NCBI RefSeq assembly: GCF_000758525.1
Contig: NZ_CP009241.1
Coordinates: 620,001-684,000 of the forward strand
From: Paenibacillus sp. FSL H7-0357
GTDB lineage: Bacteria; Bacillota; Bacilli; Paenibacillales; Paenibacillaceae
Direction of reading: 5' to 3'
DNA length: 64,000 bases
A program made the translations under genes and the position numbers. Positions 24,300-33,337 of this stretch are shown here, one piece after another (positions within the stretch are counted from its first letter, which is position 1; each line of letters starts with the position of its first letter). Under the pieces are notes generated by a model. It saw nothing but the letters and a program-made list of their open reading frames with translations, was not told the DNA's origin and did not search any database.

Positions 24300-25475
24300 T
24301 CAAAAGGGCTGCCAGACCAGCTTGCGGGCGGCGGCATAACGCTGTGAGACATAAGGCCAATTGACGACCTTCCACCAGTCTTGTATATAGGCGGCGCGAT
24401 TGTTCTGATGCTTGAGGTAATAGGCATGCTCCCACACATCCAGGGCGAGCAGCGGCACAACATCCCATTGCGACAAATTCTGGTGTTTCTCAGCAGTGAG
24501 GATTTCCAGTCTGCGGCTGCGCGGACTCCAGACAAGAATAGCCCAGCCACCGCCTTCAACCTTATTCGCTGCTTCGGTGAATTGCGCTTTAAAGGCATCA
24601 TAGCTACCGAAGCTGCGTTCAATGGCGTCCAGCAGGGCGCCGGTAGGACGTCCGCCGCCTTGTGGAGACATTACGTTCCAGAAGATGGTGTGAAGATAAT
24701 GCCCGGCACCATTAAAAGCAAGCTCTCGTTCCCAATGTTTGACGAGATCGAAATCGTTGGTTTTGCGGGCTTCCGCCAGCTTAATTTCTGCTTTGTTCAG
24801 TCCGTCTACGTAGCTTTGGTGATGTTTGTCATGATGGATGGTCATGGTCTTCTCGTCGATATACGGTTCAAGCGCATTATAAGCATAAGGGAGCGGAGGC
24901 AGCTTATGCCCGCCTATAGGCACAGAACCGGGTTCACGGGTTTGGGCTGCCGGGGTTGCCGGCCCAAACCCGTTGCCGCTGCCCTCTGCAGAAGCTACAG
25001 ACGCAAACTCCGCTGGGTCGGCTGCGCTTTCCCGCATTAGAACGGATACCTGTCCGGGCGTGCTCAGTCCTCCCAGAACAGCAAGGAAATACTCGGACTC
25101 GCGAATAATATGCATTAGTACAATACCAGCCAGCGGCTGGGCTTTCACCGCCTTGCTGCTTTCGCACAGTGCGTATAGCTGGCGGATGAACTCACGCGAC
25201 TGGGAACAGACCGTCTGCAGCAGCAACTCTGTTTCGGCAGCAAGTTCACGCTGCCCGGCAAATGCCGGAGTGAGCGAAGTTTCCAGCAGCCGCCGCGCGG
25301 CTTGCTCTGTGGCACCAAAGACGACAGCCCATTCATCGAGTAGTTTGACATAAGGCTCTTCCAAGTGAGGCACAATTGCTTTGATGACTTCGGTATGCTC
25401 TTTCTCCTGGGTCTTCCAAAATACAGTTTCTTCGAGTATTCGTGCTGGCAGCAGCGGTCCATATACATATAACAT
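24300..25475 (-). CDS. Two-domain protein: DUF2935-like helical domain fused to Fe/Mn superoxide dismutase
   Basis: 391 residues. The N-terminal ~165 residues are a helical bundle rich in His/Glu (RILEETVFWKTQEKEHTEVI, PLAGIVLMHIIRESEYF) that resembles DUF2935, a putative metal-binding four-helix fold. A linker rich in Gly/Ala/Ser/Pro (about 165-190) leads to a complete SOD domain (from KLPPLPYAYNALEPYI) with ligands in HHDKHHQSYV, GAGHYLHTIFW, and DVWEHAYY. The frame opens at 25514, but ATG 25475 behind GGGAGGA begins the family. It differs from SodA (19000) by AFNGAGHYLH in place of the asparagine-rich SodA block; metal preference (Fe likely) is uncertain. It is monocistronic with a terminator on each side. 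Confidence 0.85.
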   Translation of the reverse strand: MLYVYGPLLPARILEETVFWKTQEKEHTEVIKAIVPHLEEPYVKLLDEWAVVFGATEQAARRLLETSLTPAFAGQRELAAETELLLQTVCSQSREFIRQLYALCESSKAVKAQPLAGIVLMHIIRESEYFLAVLGGLSTPGQVSVLMRESAADPAEFASVASAEGSGNGFGPATPAAQTREPGSVPIGGHKLPPLPYAYNALEPYIDEKTMTIHHDKHHQSYVDGLNKAEIKLAEARKTNDFDLVKHWERELAFNGAGHYLHTIFWNVMSPQGGGRPTGALLDAIERSFGSYDAFKAQFTEAANKVEGGGWAILVWSPRSRRLEILTAEKHQNLSQWDVVPLLALDVWEHAYYLKHQNNRAAYIQDWWKVVNWPYVSQRYAAARKLVWQPF

Positions 25476-25607
25476 TACATGCAGTCCTCCCGTCCGATAT
25501 CTTAAACGGTTCATTATATGAGCGGAAGCAGTGTCTTATGTGGCCTTGCCTGGAGAGAATAATATATAAAGGCTTTGGTAAGGCGGTAGCAGCTAAACAA
25601 CAAAAAT

Positions 25608-25655
25608 AGCGTGCAGAGTTGTATTTTATGAATACATTCTGCACGCTTTTTATTT
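25608..25655. terminator. Terminator between hydrolase and SOD-fusion genes
   Basis: AGCGTGCAGA (25608-25617) pairs with TCTGCACGCT (25638-25647), with T-runs on both sides. It stops the hydrolase transcript on the - strand. Confidence 0.85.
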
Positions 25656-25682
25656 TTGATAAAAGATGATGCCTTAGTGAGG

Positions 25683-26723
25683 TTATTTGCCGGCAATGGA
25701 AGTCTGCTCATTCTCCTGGCTCTTGGCCAAATGCACATTGCCCAGAAAAGCGGAAACACGGCGCAAATATTCGCGGGGATGCTCGCGGAACAGCAGCTCA
25801 TGGTGGCTGTCCTCGACGATCCATGAATCCGAGTACGGGTTGCTCTGGTTGGCCGCAAGCTCTTCGGCAATCGGGTATGGCGCCTTGTCATCCTTCGTGC
25901 CGTGCATGAACAGAACGGGGAAAGGATAGTCTTCAGCCTTTACCTTGGAATAAGGAATTTGATTTAGCCCTGTGCCGTTCAGTACCGGGAAGAGCAGCTC
26001 CATAATTTCCAGGGAAGGCTGGCGGGGAAGATCAATATTTTGCTTGATATTATGGTAAAGTGTATCCGGCTCCAGCAAAAAAGTGCTGTCCAGAATCATC
26101 GCATCGACGTCCTTGGTAACTAGCCCCGCCTGAAGCGCTGTGCCGGCACCCATGGAGAAGCCCCAAACGACGATCTCTCCGGCTCCCCGGTCCTTGGCGA
26201 ACTGTATGGCGCCTAAGAGCTGCTGGGATTCTTTTTTGCCGCCGGTAGCGATATCCTTGTTGGTCTGGGAAGCGAAGCCATAGTCGAACATGACGACGTT
26301 GAAATTCAGGCTATGGGCATAATGGGCCAGATCATACATCGGTACCCAGGATTCCTCGCGGTTGGCGCCGTAGCCATGACTGAAGACAATGGTTTTGGTA
26401 GAGTCCTTGGACGGGATATACCAACCCTGCATCGTCCGGCTTCCGTCATGCGCCTGAAAGGTCACATCTTCATAGTCCAGCCCCTTGGCCAGTGAAGGGT
26501 TGGAGTACAGGGGAGCCACTGTCGGATTAGACAGCACCCAGGCAATATAGCCATGCAGGGCAATGAAGCAGAACACAAAAAAGAAAAATACGGACAGCAG
26601 CAATGCGACTACAATATGTTTAACGCGAATCATCCCCAGTGAAAGGTTGGGGGCGATGTCTGACTTATCCTCCTTGGTCTTGCGTGAGACCGGTCTGCCG
26701 GTACGGTGGGTTGCCAGATCCAT
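25683..26723 (-). CDS. Membrane-anchored alpha/beta hydrolase
   Basis: This 346-residue protein has one N-terminal membrane helix (VVALLLSVFFFFVFCFIALH, about residues 38-57) and an extracytoplasmic alpha/beta-hydrolase domain. The nucleophile elbow is GFSMGAGT and the oxyanion-side motif is FSHGYGANRE. The Asp is in HGTKDDKAP and the late His is in EDSHHELL. This matches the YqkD/serine aminopeptidase-like hydrolases of Bacillales, whose substrates are unknown. GTG 26732 is possible, but ATG 26723 has AGGAG at spacing 8. It is divergent from the IclR gene. A degenerate GTTTCA-type dyad lies 44 bases upstream. Confidence 0.85.
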   Translation of the reverse strand: MDLATHRTGRPVSRKTKEDKSDIAPNLSLGMIRVKHIVVALLLSVFFFFVFCFIALHGYIAWVLSNPTVAPLYSNPSLAKGLDYEDVTFQAHDGSRTMQGWYIPSKDSTKTIVFSHGYGANREESWVPMYDLAHYAHSLNFNVVMFDYGFASQTNKDIATGGKKESQQLLGAIQFAKDRGAGEIVVWGFSMGAGTALQAGLVTKDVDAMILDSTFLLEPDTLYHNIKQNIDLPRQPSLEIMELLFPVLNGTGLNQIPYSKVKAEDYPFPVLFMHGTKDDKAPYPIAEELAANQSNPYSDSWIVEDSHHELLFREHPREYLRRVSAFLGNVHLAKSQENEQTSIAGK

Positions 26724-26766
26724 AAGATCCACTCCTAAAATCGCAAAGTCAAAATCAAACTGAACT

Positions 26767-26783
26767 GTTTCATGTAATGAACT
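26767..26783. promoter_or_regulatory. Degenerate GTTTCA-N5-TGAAC dyad
   Basis: GTTTCATGTAATGAACT, a variant of the dyads at 26977 and 33086; it lies 44 bases upstream of the hydrolase start. Confidence 0.4.
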
Positions 26784-26976
26784 ATTTCCATTTGTATCGG
26801 CATAATTAATTCATATGTTTAATCGTATGGGGACGCCCTCATAAAGTCAATGAATTCGCCGTTTTTGTAATCTAACTGTAAAGTGCGGCCCAGCCTTTTC
26901 CTGTCAGTTAATATACTGGACTTTCCTTGGGCTTTTGCTCTAAGATAGAATTAACTATGTACAATTATGTAACCGG

Positions 26977-26993
26977 GTTTCATTTAATGAAAC
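26977..26993. promoter_or_regulatory. GTTTCA-N5-TGAAAC dyad upstream of IclR gene, candidate operator
   Basis: GTTTCATTTAATGAAAC, with perfect arms, 18 bases before the GTG start of the IclR regulator. IclR-family proteins typically bind such TGAAAC/GTTTCA palindromes. Confidence 0.6.
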
Positions 26994-27011
26994 AGGTAAG
27001 GGGAGATTGCT

Positions 27012-27758
27012 GTGGAGGATCGTAAACTGACCGTACGCGCTGTAGAACGGGCGCTGGATATATTGCTGTGTTTTACGAAGGAGAATGATGATCTAAGCTT
27101 GACTGAGATTGCCGCCAAAATCAGCCTCCATAAGAGTACTGTGCACCGGCTGCTCACTACCCTGGAGGAGAAGGGCTTTCTGATGCGCAATGAAAGTACC
27201 GAGAAATACCGGCTTGGTATGCGGATTTGGGAGCTGTCTACCCATCTGCCGACGCTGGATGAACCGGCGGCACTGCTGCTTCCGGCGATGGAGCGGCTGC
27301 GCGACCGGCTGGGAGAGACGGTCAGCCTCTATCTGCGCGACGGTCTGGAACGTGTGCGCATTCAGGCTGTGCAGAGCCGGCAGGCAATCCGCCGGGTGGC
27401 ACAGATTGGTGCCCGGCTGCCCTTATCTGTTGGCGCTTCCAGCAAGGTGCTGGCCGCCTATGCGCCGCATGAGGTGCAGATCCGGCTGCTGGCAGATCCG
27501 GCTTGGCCGGAAACTGTAGATAGAAGCCTATACTTGGAGCAGCTTAAGGAAATTACCCGCCGGGGCTATGCGACCAGCTTCGAGGAGCGGGAACCAGGGG
27601 CTGCTGCAGTGGCTGTTCCTATTGTCGGCCGCAATGGCAGCGTAGTGGCAGCCCTTTCCCTGTCCGGCCCTGTCAGCCGCTTGTCCCGGGAAACTCTCGA
27701 GGAATATGCTGTGATTCTTTCGGAGAATGCAGCCGAAATGGGATTGATGATGGGGTAA
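27012..27758 (+). CDS. IclR family transcriptional regulator
   Basis: This 248-residue regulator has an N-terminal winged helix (residues about 8-68, with LSLTEIAAKISLHKSTVHRL as the helix-turn-helix) and a C-terminal IclR ligand-binding domain. The latter contains GETVSLYLRDGLERVRIQ, LPLSVGASSKVLAAY, and GAAAVAVPIVGRNGSVVAAL. Family members sense small carbon metabolites. GTG 27012 follows AAGGGGAG at spacing 7. No catabolic operon is adjacent. The same dyad that precedes this gene (26977) also precedes aconitase (33086), so autoregulation plus control of acnA is a reasonable hypothesis. Confidence 0.92.
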   Translation: MEDRKLTVRAVERALDILLCFTKENDDLSLTEIAAKISLHKSTVHRLLTTLEEKGFLMRNESTEKYRLGMRIWELSTHLPTLDEPAALLLPAMERLRDRLGETVSLYLRDGLERVRIQAVQSRQAIRRVAQIGARLPLSVGASSKVLAAYAPHEVQIRLLADPAWPETVDRSLYLEQLKEITRRGYATSFEEREPGAAAVAVPIVGRNGSVVAALSLSGPVSRLSRETLEEYAVILSENAAEMGLMMG

Positions 27759-27921
27759 TCGGGAAAGTCTGGTTATGCAGTCGAATTATGGGGGTAAATT
27801 AAAGAGAAAGCTGCCAGAAGCAGTAATATTCAATTTGTAACTATAGGGAAAATGAACTATGATAAAAAATTATAGGTTTCAGATTTTATAAGTAATTATA
27901 CTTTTTATTCCGGGGGGATGG

Positions 27922-30153
27922 GTGATTCCATTGAGCGCTGCAGTACCCGATTCATTAATGGAAGAGATTCAACAACTTCAAGACACATTCGGTGCTGTTA
28001 CGAGTCAGGCTCTTGTGCTAACGGATCAGGAAGGAAACTTGATAACCCGTCCAACCATTGCAGGAAGGTTTTATAAGGAGATTATTGACTCCTTGCAGCA
28101 CGTACACCGTCCCTTTGAGCAGACACTGCGCCGCTTGGGGGCCTTGTCACATCCTGCCGTCTTGGACCGGTGGATTCCCGGATTGAAATATATCATTACC
28201 CCGCTGGTTCCGGAGTACGGAGAGATTTATTATCTCTGGTCAGGCCTCTATATGGAGGAAGGTGCGAAGGAACTGGTATTGCAAGCCTTCGAGTCCAAGA
28301 TGAAGAATCATCCGGAATATGATCAGCTAAGTTCTGAGCTAGCTGCCTTACCCGAGAGCAGTAGTGAACGTGTATTCGAGATCAGGGACAAGATAGCCGT
28401 TCTTGGCAGTATCCTGTGCAAATTAATAGGAGGCTCTGCCCTTAAGCCGGTGACGGAAAGAAACACTATGATGATTTCGCGCCTTCTGACTCATCTGGAG
28501 GAGGATTTCCTGAAGATTGAAGAGGTGCTCCAGCAACTGGCAGGGACTTTTTCAGCCGCCGATTTGTATGCCTTTGCCAAGGAGAACGATGAAGGGCAAT
28601 TCAAGGTGAATTATGCTGCGGGAAAAGAGGCACATCTTTTGCTGAATGCTGTATTTCCGCAAGGGGACGGTTTTTTTGGACAAGCGGTCCTCGGCAAAGA
28701 TCCGAGACATTGGAAAGACATTGCCAAAGATCCAAGATCCCTTTACTTCACCCGGCGGGGGATGACGCTGCCGGAATGCCTGTCTTGTTATCCGGTTTTG
28801 ATCAACAACGGCAAAAGGGCGCTTTTGCTGGCAATCAGCTTTGGAAGAAATGAACAGGTTCAGGGCTACGACCGGCAGGAGCAAATCGTCGCCTCTTTGC
28901 TGGGAATATCCGACTGGGGAGAAATGCTGCTGCACAGGGGAAAACTGCTTGAAGAAGGAGCGTTCCTTCTTAAGGAAGCGGCTAGACTGCTGCCGCAAGC
29001 GTTGTCGAGGAAAGATCTAGGTATGCAACTGCTGGATGTTGTCATGGTCATGCCTTTCTATCCCTCATCCACGTTGGTTTACTTTCAGGAAATCGAGAGT
29101 CCGAACATTACGTATTTTTCCAGAGGCTGGACCTCAGATGAGGATGCATTGTATGTCAAAGGGCTGGAGTCCCGCTACTCCCAGCAATCCTTTCTCTCGT
29201 CTGCTGTCATCTTTGAGACGGCAGGAGGTTCGGTTCTGCTCGAATGTCCGCTGCTATCCGGGAACGAGTTCAAAGGACTGTTGTCTGTCGGATTCAGGGG
29301 GCGAAGTGAAGCGGAGCAATGGCAGACCTTCATCGAATCGGTAGCCTGTCTGGCCACTGTTGCCATTCGTCTTCTGGAGAAGGAAGAAAGGTATATCGGG
29401 CAGGCTGAGGCCTTTATGACCGAACTGCGCCGTTACCTCCAGAATGCAAACACTGAACTGAGCAGTCTATCGCTGGACGCTTCCGATATGGCGGTAGATT
29501 TTGCCCGTTACATAGGCCTGACTGAAGAGGAAGCTGAAAGGGTGGGAAAGACGGCTCTGCTGTCTCCTTTCCATATTGAAGCGTTAATGGATTTTGGATA
29601 TTACCCGGATGAAATCTCGCTGCTGCAGCAGGTGGACGAGTTGGCCTCTCAATTCTTTACTGTGGAGAAGCCTCCCCTGCCTCTATCCGGCCAGGTGCTT
29701 GCACTGATACTGCAGCATACAGGAAGAGGTGCAGATCAGAAACATCTGGGCAGCCCTCCGCACAAATGGATTGATCCATCCAGATACAGCAAGGACTACA
29801 ATATTGCTTCCTGGATTGAGGATGAACGGATTTCCTCGTTCCAGTCGTTTCTGCTGAGCCGGGAGGATTCGCGGCCTAAGAAGAGAATCGTATCGGCAGC
29901 GAGGCTGCTGGATAGCCCGGCATTGACTACACTCAAGGAAGAATGGGGGGTCTCACCCCGGGAAGAAGAAGTACTTGAGCTAATTGTCCACGGGAAAACG
30001 AATAAGGAAATTGCCAACACGCTGTTTATCAGCGAGCATACCGTCAAAAACCACCTGAGCCGCATCTTTAACAAGATGAACGTAACCGACCGCTCGCAAA
30101 TTATTGCACTTATCTATAAGGTAATCCTCGATGCCGAACGCATCGAGATTTAG
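27922..30153 (+). CDS. Large LuxR-type regulator with PocR-like and GAF-like sensor domains
   Basis: 743 residues. Residues about 10-170 resemble the PocR sensory domain (LQDTFGAVTSQALVLTDQEG and the RPTIAGRF that follows). The middle has two regions with GAF-like character (about 185-345 and 355-490). A linker follows, and the C-terminus (about 675-743) is a LuxR/GerE helix-turn-helix: VSPREEEVLELIVHGKTNKE followed by SEHTVKNHLSRIFNK. There is no membrane segment. PocR-like domains bind small hydrocarbon ligands in known regulators; the ligand here is unknown. GTG 27922 has GGGGGG at spacing 4. No target operon is adjacent; aconitase is convergent. Confidence 0.82.
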   Translation: MIPLSAAVPDSLMEEIQQLQDTFGAVTSQALVLTDQEGNLITRPTIAGRFYKEIIDSLQHVHRPFEQTLRRLGALSHPAVLDRWIPGLKYIITPLVPEYGEIYYLWSGLYMEEGAKELVLQAFESKMKNHPEYDQLSSELAALPESSSERVFEIRDKIAVLGSILCKLIGGSALKPVTERNTMMISRLLTHLEEDFLKIEEVLQQLAGTFSAADLYAFAKENDEGQFKVNYAAGKEAHLLLNAVFPQGDGFFGQAVLGKDPRHWKDIAKDPRSLYFTRRGMTLPECLSCYPVLINNGKRALLLAISFGRNEQVQGYDRQEQIVASLLGISDWGEMLLHRGKLLEEGAFLLKEAARLLPQALSRKDLGMQLLDVVMVMPFYPSSTLVYFQEIESPNITYFSRGWTSDEDALYVKGLESRYSQQSFLSSAVIFETAGGSVLLECPLLSGNEFKGLLSVGFRGRSEAEQWQTFIESVACLATVAIRLLEKEERYIGQAEAFMTELRRYLQNANTELSSLSLDASDMAVDFARYIGLTEEEAERVGKTALLSPFHIEALMDFGYYPDEISLLQQVDELASQFFTVEKPPLPLSGQVLALILQHTGRGADQKHLGSPPHKWIDPSRYSKDYNIASWIEDERISSFQSFLLSREDSRPKKRIVSAARLLDSPALTTLKEEWGVSPREEEVLELIVHGKTNKEIANTLFISEHTVKNHLSRIFNKMNVTDRSQIIALIYKVILDAERIEI

Positions 30154-30211
30154 GCCTGATCCGAAGCTGCAGATACCGCTTGGATTGGATGAAGCTTCAC
30201 CACAGGGTAAG

Positions 30212-30261
30212 CTGAATAGCCCCCGACAATCTCCCTTATGGGATTGTCGGGGGCTATTCAG
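30212..30261. terminator. Perfect 20-bp hairpin, terminator-like but without T-tail
   Basis: CTGAATAGCCCCCGACAATC (30212-30231) pairs perfectly with 30242-30261 across a 10-base loop. No T-run follows on either strand. Confidence 0.6.
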
Positions 30262-30274
30262 TCTGTTCAACGCT

Positions 30275-30319
30275 GTCAGGATGGAACACAAGCACAGTGG
30301 GTTCCATCCATCCTGACCA
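30275..30319. terminator. Second hairpin, 3' of acnA
   Basis: GTCAGGATGGAAC pairs with TTCCATCCATCCTGAC with a small bulge. It lies directly downstream of the acnA stop on the - strand. Confidence 0.5.
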
Positions 30320-30326
30320 GCTGTAG

Positions 30327-33071
30327 TTATTCTACAGGCAGCGCAGTTTCCGAAGCGGCAGCATCAGCCAGCATCTGGCGGAGTACCGTCTGCAGAATGC
30401 CGCCATTGCGGTAGTAGTCGATGTCAACGGTGCTGTCTAACCGGGCAATGACCGGGAATTCAAACTGTGTGCCGTCCTCGCGGGTGGCGGTGACGGTCAG
30501 TTCCTGGCCTGGCAGCACGTAGTTGTCGAGTCCGGTGATATTGAAGGTCTCGCGTCCGGTCAGTCCCATGCTGCTCCAGCCGTGGCCTTCCTGGAATTGC
30601 AGCGGCAGAACGCCCATGCCGACCAGATTGCTGCGGTGAATCCGCTCGAAGCTCTCGGCGATGACCGCCTTGACCCCAAGCAGCAGCGTACCTTTGGCGG
30701 CCCAGTCGCGTGAGCTGCCTGTGCCGTATTCCTTGCCCGCGATAACGATCAGGTTCTGTCCAGCCGACTGGTACAGCATGGACGCATCGTAGATCGACAT
30801 CACTTCTTCGCTCGGCAGGAAGGTGGTTACCCCGCCTTCCGTACCCGGTGCAACCGCGTTGCGGATCCGGATGTTGGCGAACGTGCCGCGCATCATCACC
30901 TCATGGTTCCCGCGGCGTGAGCCGTAGGAGTTGAAGTCGGCGCGTTCCACGCCATGGCTGCGCAGATATTCTCCGGCAGGACCGGAGGTGGAGATATTGC
31001 CCGCCGGCGAAATATGGTCGGTAGTGACGGAGTCGGCAAGCAGCGCTAATACCCGCGCGTTGCTGATGTCCTTGATATCTCCGACACCATCCGCCAGATG
31101 CTCAAAGAACGGCGGGTTCTGGATGTATGTGGAGTTGTCATCCCATTCATACAACTCGCCTTCCGGCACAGGAATCGAATTCCAACGTTCGTTGGCAGTA
31201 AATACATTCTCGTATTTACGCCGGAACATCTCTGGACTCAGGGAGAGGCTGATTGCTTCACGAATCTCTGCAGAAGTCGGCCAGATGTCTGCAAGGAATA
31301 CAGGCTCACCCTGCGGATCATAACCCAGCGGCTCAGTCTTCAGATCAATGTTCACAGTGCCGGCCAGGGCATAGGCTACAACGAGCGGCGGGGAGGCCAG
31401 GTAGTTTGCTTTAACCTGGGCATGCACACGGCCTTCGAAGTTCCGGTTGCCGGATATTACTGCAGCTACTGTCATATCATGTTCTGAAATGGCCTGGCTG
31501 ACTTCATCCGGCAGCGGGCCGGAGTTGCCGATACAGGTAGCGCAGCCGTAGCCGGCCAGATAGAAGCCCAGAGCCTCAAGCGGCTTCAGGAGATCGGCTT
31601 TTTCCAGGTATTCCGTAACCACAAGCGATCCCGGAGTGAGACTGCTCTTCACATAGCCTGGCTTAGTCAGACCGCGTTCCACGGCTTTTTTGGCCAGCAG
31701 CCCGGCTCCAAGCATAACGCTAGGGTTGGAGGTATTCGTACAGCTGGTGATGGCTGCGATTACGACGGCACCGGTGCTGAGCTTGCTGGTGCTGCCATTC
31801 TTGTGCTGTACTTCCACGACTTCGGCAATCTTCTCATCACTGAGGCCGTAGCCTCCCTTGTCAACAGGGGTACGGATGATGCCCTCGAAGTTCTCTTTCA
31901 TATGTGTCAGCTCGACACGGTCCTGCGGACGTTTCGGTCCGGCAAGGCTGGGAACAACAGAGGCAAGATCAAGCTCGATGACGTCGCTGAACTGCGGGTC
32001 CGGTGTATCCGCGGTGCGGAACATGCCTTGAGCTTTGTAATAGTCACCGACCAGCTCGACCAGTTCATCCGGACGTCCGGTGCTGCGCAGGTAGGCCAGC
32101 GTTTCTTCATCAACCGGGAAGAACCCGATGGTCGCTCCGTATTCGGGAGCCATGTTGGCTACGGTCGCACGGTCAGCAAGGCTGATGTTGGCAAGGCCCG
32201 GTCCGTAGAACTCTACGAATTTGCCGACAACGCCTTTCTTGCGCAGCATTTGCGTTACTGTCAAGGCCAGGTCGGTTGCCGTAGCACCTTCCATCAGGCT
32301 GCCTGTAAGCTTAAAGCCAACTACATCCGGTGTAACAAAATACAGCGGCTGCCCAAGCATGCCTGCTTCGGCTTCAATACCGCCTACACCCCAGCCGACG
32401 ACTCCAAGGCCATTGATCATAGTGGTATGGGAATCTGTGCCGACCAGGGAATCGGGATAGACTACAGTTTCACCGTCAACGGACTTGGTAGTGGCCACGG
32501 ACGCCAAATACTCCAGGTTGACCTGATGCACAATTCCTGTTGCCGGCGGAACAGCGCGGAAGTTGTTGAAGGCGGTCTGCGCCCAGCGCAGGAAGCGGTA
32601 GCGTTCTTCATTGCGTTCAAATTCTACATTCATGTTGTATTCAAGCGCATCGGCGGTGCCAAAAGCATCGACCATAACAGAGTGGTCAATGACAAGGTCA
32701 ACCGGAACGAGCGGATTGATCTTCTTGGGATCGCCTCCCGCTTTCTTGACGGTATCGCGCATTGCAGCGAGATCGACGACCACGGGCACACCGGTGAAAT
32801 CCTGCAGGACGATCCGCGCAGGAATAAAAGGAATCTCTTTATTGCGGTCTATACCACCTGACCAGCCGGCCAGCTGTTTTACATGCTCTTCCGTGATCGC
32901 CCGTCCGTCATACTGGCGGACAGCCGCCTCAAGCAGTACTTTGATGGAAAATGGCAGGGATGAAATGCTGCCTGCGCCTTGTTCTTCAAGGGAATTAAGA
33001 TGATAGTAGCGGTAGGTTTTGCCGCCTGACTCCAGGTTCTTAGCCAGGGAAAAATGGTCCTTGCTTGGCAT
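30327..33071 (-). CDS. acnA: Aconitate hydratase
   Basis: Aconitase interconverts citrate and isocitrate in the TCA cycle, using a [4Fe-4S] cluster. The 914-residue length and domain order are those of the AcnA/CitB/IRP branch. Cluster cysteines are in [12 protein letters not shown] and [13 protein letters not shown]. The active-site blocks [32 protein letters not shown], and [12 protein letters not shown] are intact. The frame opens at 33092, but ATG 33071 follows GAGGAGG at spacing 8. This branch moonlights as an RNA-binding protein in other bacteria. The promoter and a GTTTCA-type dyad lie upstream. In Bacillus citB is under CcpC/CodY; no CcpC box was recognised here. Confidence 0.97.
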   Translation of the reverse strand: MPSKDHFSLAKNLESGGKTYRYYHLNSLEEQGAGSISSLPFSIKVLLEAAVRQYDGRAITEEHVKQLAGWSGGIDRNKEIPFIPARIVLQDFTGVPVVVDLAAMRDTVKKAGGDPKKINPLVPVDLVIDHSVMVDAFGTADALEYNMNVEFERNEERYRFLRWAQTAFNNFRAVPPATGIVHQVNLEYLASVATTKSVDGETVVYPDSLVGTDSHTTMINGLGVVGWGVGGIEAEAGMLGQPLYFVTPDVVGFKLTGSLMEGATATDLALTVTQMLRKKGVVGKFVEFYGPGLANISLADRATVANMAPEYGATIGFFPVDEETLAYLRSTGRPDELVELVGDYYKAQGMFRTADTPDPQFSDVIELDLASVVPSLAGPKRPQDRVELTHMKENFEGIIRTPVDKGGYGLSDEKIAEVVEVQHKNGSTSKLSTGAVVIAAITSCTNTSNPSVMLGAGLLAKKAVERGLTKPGYVKSSLTPGSLVVTEYLEKADLLKPLEALGFYLAGYGCATCIGNSGPLPDEVSQAISEHDMTVAAVISGNRNFEGRVHAQVKANYLASPPLVVAYALAGTVNIDLKTEPLGYDPQGEPVFLADIWPTSAEIREAISLSLSPEMFRRKYENVFTANERWNSIPVPEGELYEWDDNSTYIQNPPFFEHLADGVGDIKDISNARVLALLADSVTTDHISPAGNISTSGPAGEYLRSHGVERADFNSYGSRRGNHEVMMRGTFANIRIRNAVAPGTEGGVTTFLPSEEVMSIYDASMLYQSAGQNLIVIAGKEYGTGSSRDWAAKGTLLLGVKAVIAESFERIHRSNLVGMGVLPLQFQEGHGWSSMGLTGRETFNITGLDNYVLPGQELTVTATREDGTQFEFPVIARLDSTVDIDYYRNGGILQTVLRQMLADAAASETALPVE

Positions 33072-33085
33072 ATATGCGCCTCCTC

Positions 33086-33102
33086 GTTTCATCTAGTGAA
33101 AC
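33086..33102. promoter_or_regulatory. GTTTCA-N5-TGAAAC dyad in the acnA leader
   Basis: GTTTCATCTAGTGAAAC, with perfect six-base arms, lies just upstream of the acnA ribosome site and about 25 bases downstream of the proposed -10. It is a possible roadblock operator, or a leader hairpin. Confidence 0.55.
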
Positions 33103-33127
33103 ATCATTTCATATTGTTTGTATGTTA

Positions 33128-33156
33128 AGTATAACGGTTACAAAGGGGGGAGTAAA
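33128..33156 (-). promoter_or_regulatory. Putative acnA promoter
   Basis: On the - strand: TTTACT (33151-33156), a 17-base spacer, and TATACT (33128-33133). Confidence 0.5.
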
Positions 33157-33337
33157 GTTTTTTTTCCTGCTTTTTCACCCAGATTTGCCCTGTCCGGCAG
33201 GCCATCTTGCGCTTTGCCTAAAGCTTGGGAATTAGCTTGGCCTGCTTGTCATTCACTGATTCCATCTGTATAGCCGCAGGTATTCCTTCATATACATAGG
33301 ACAGCAGCCAAACAGGGATGAAGGGGCGGGAAACGGG

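Noticed and set aside
24300..25475. Reading the DUF2935-like region and SOD as two genes
   Set aside because: One continuous frame joins them through a linker, with no stop, start or ribosome site at the junction.
31803..32861. 352-codon open frame opposite acnA
   Set aside because: Shadow of the aconitase coding strand; no domain visible.
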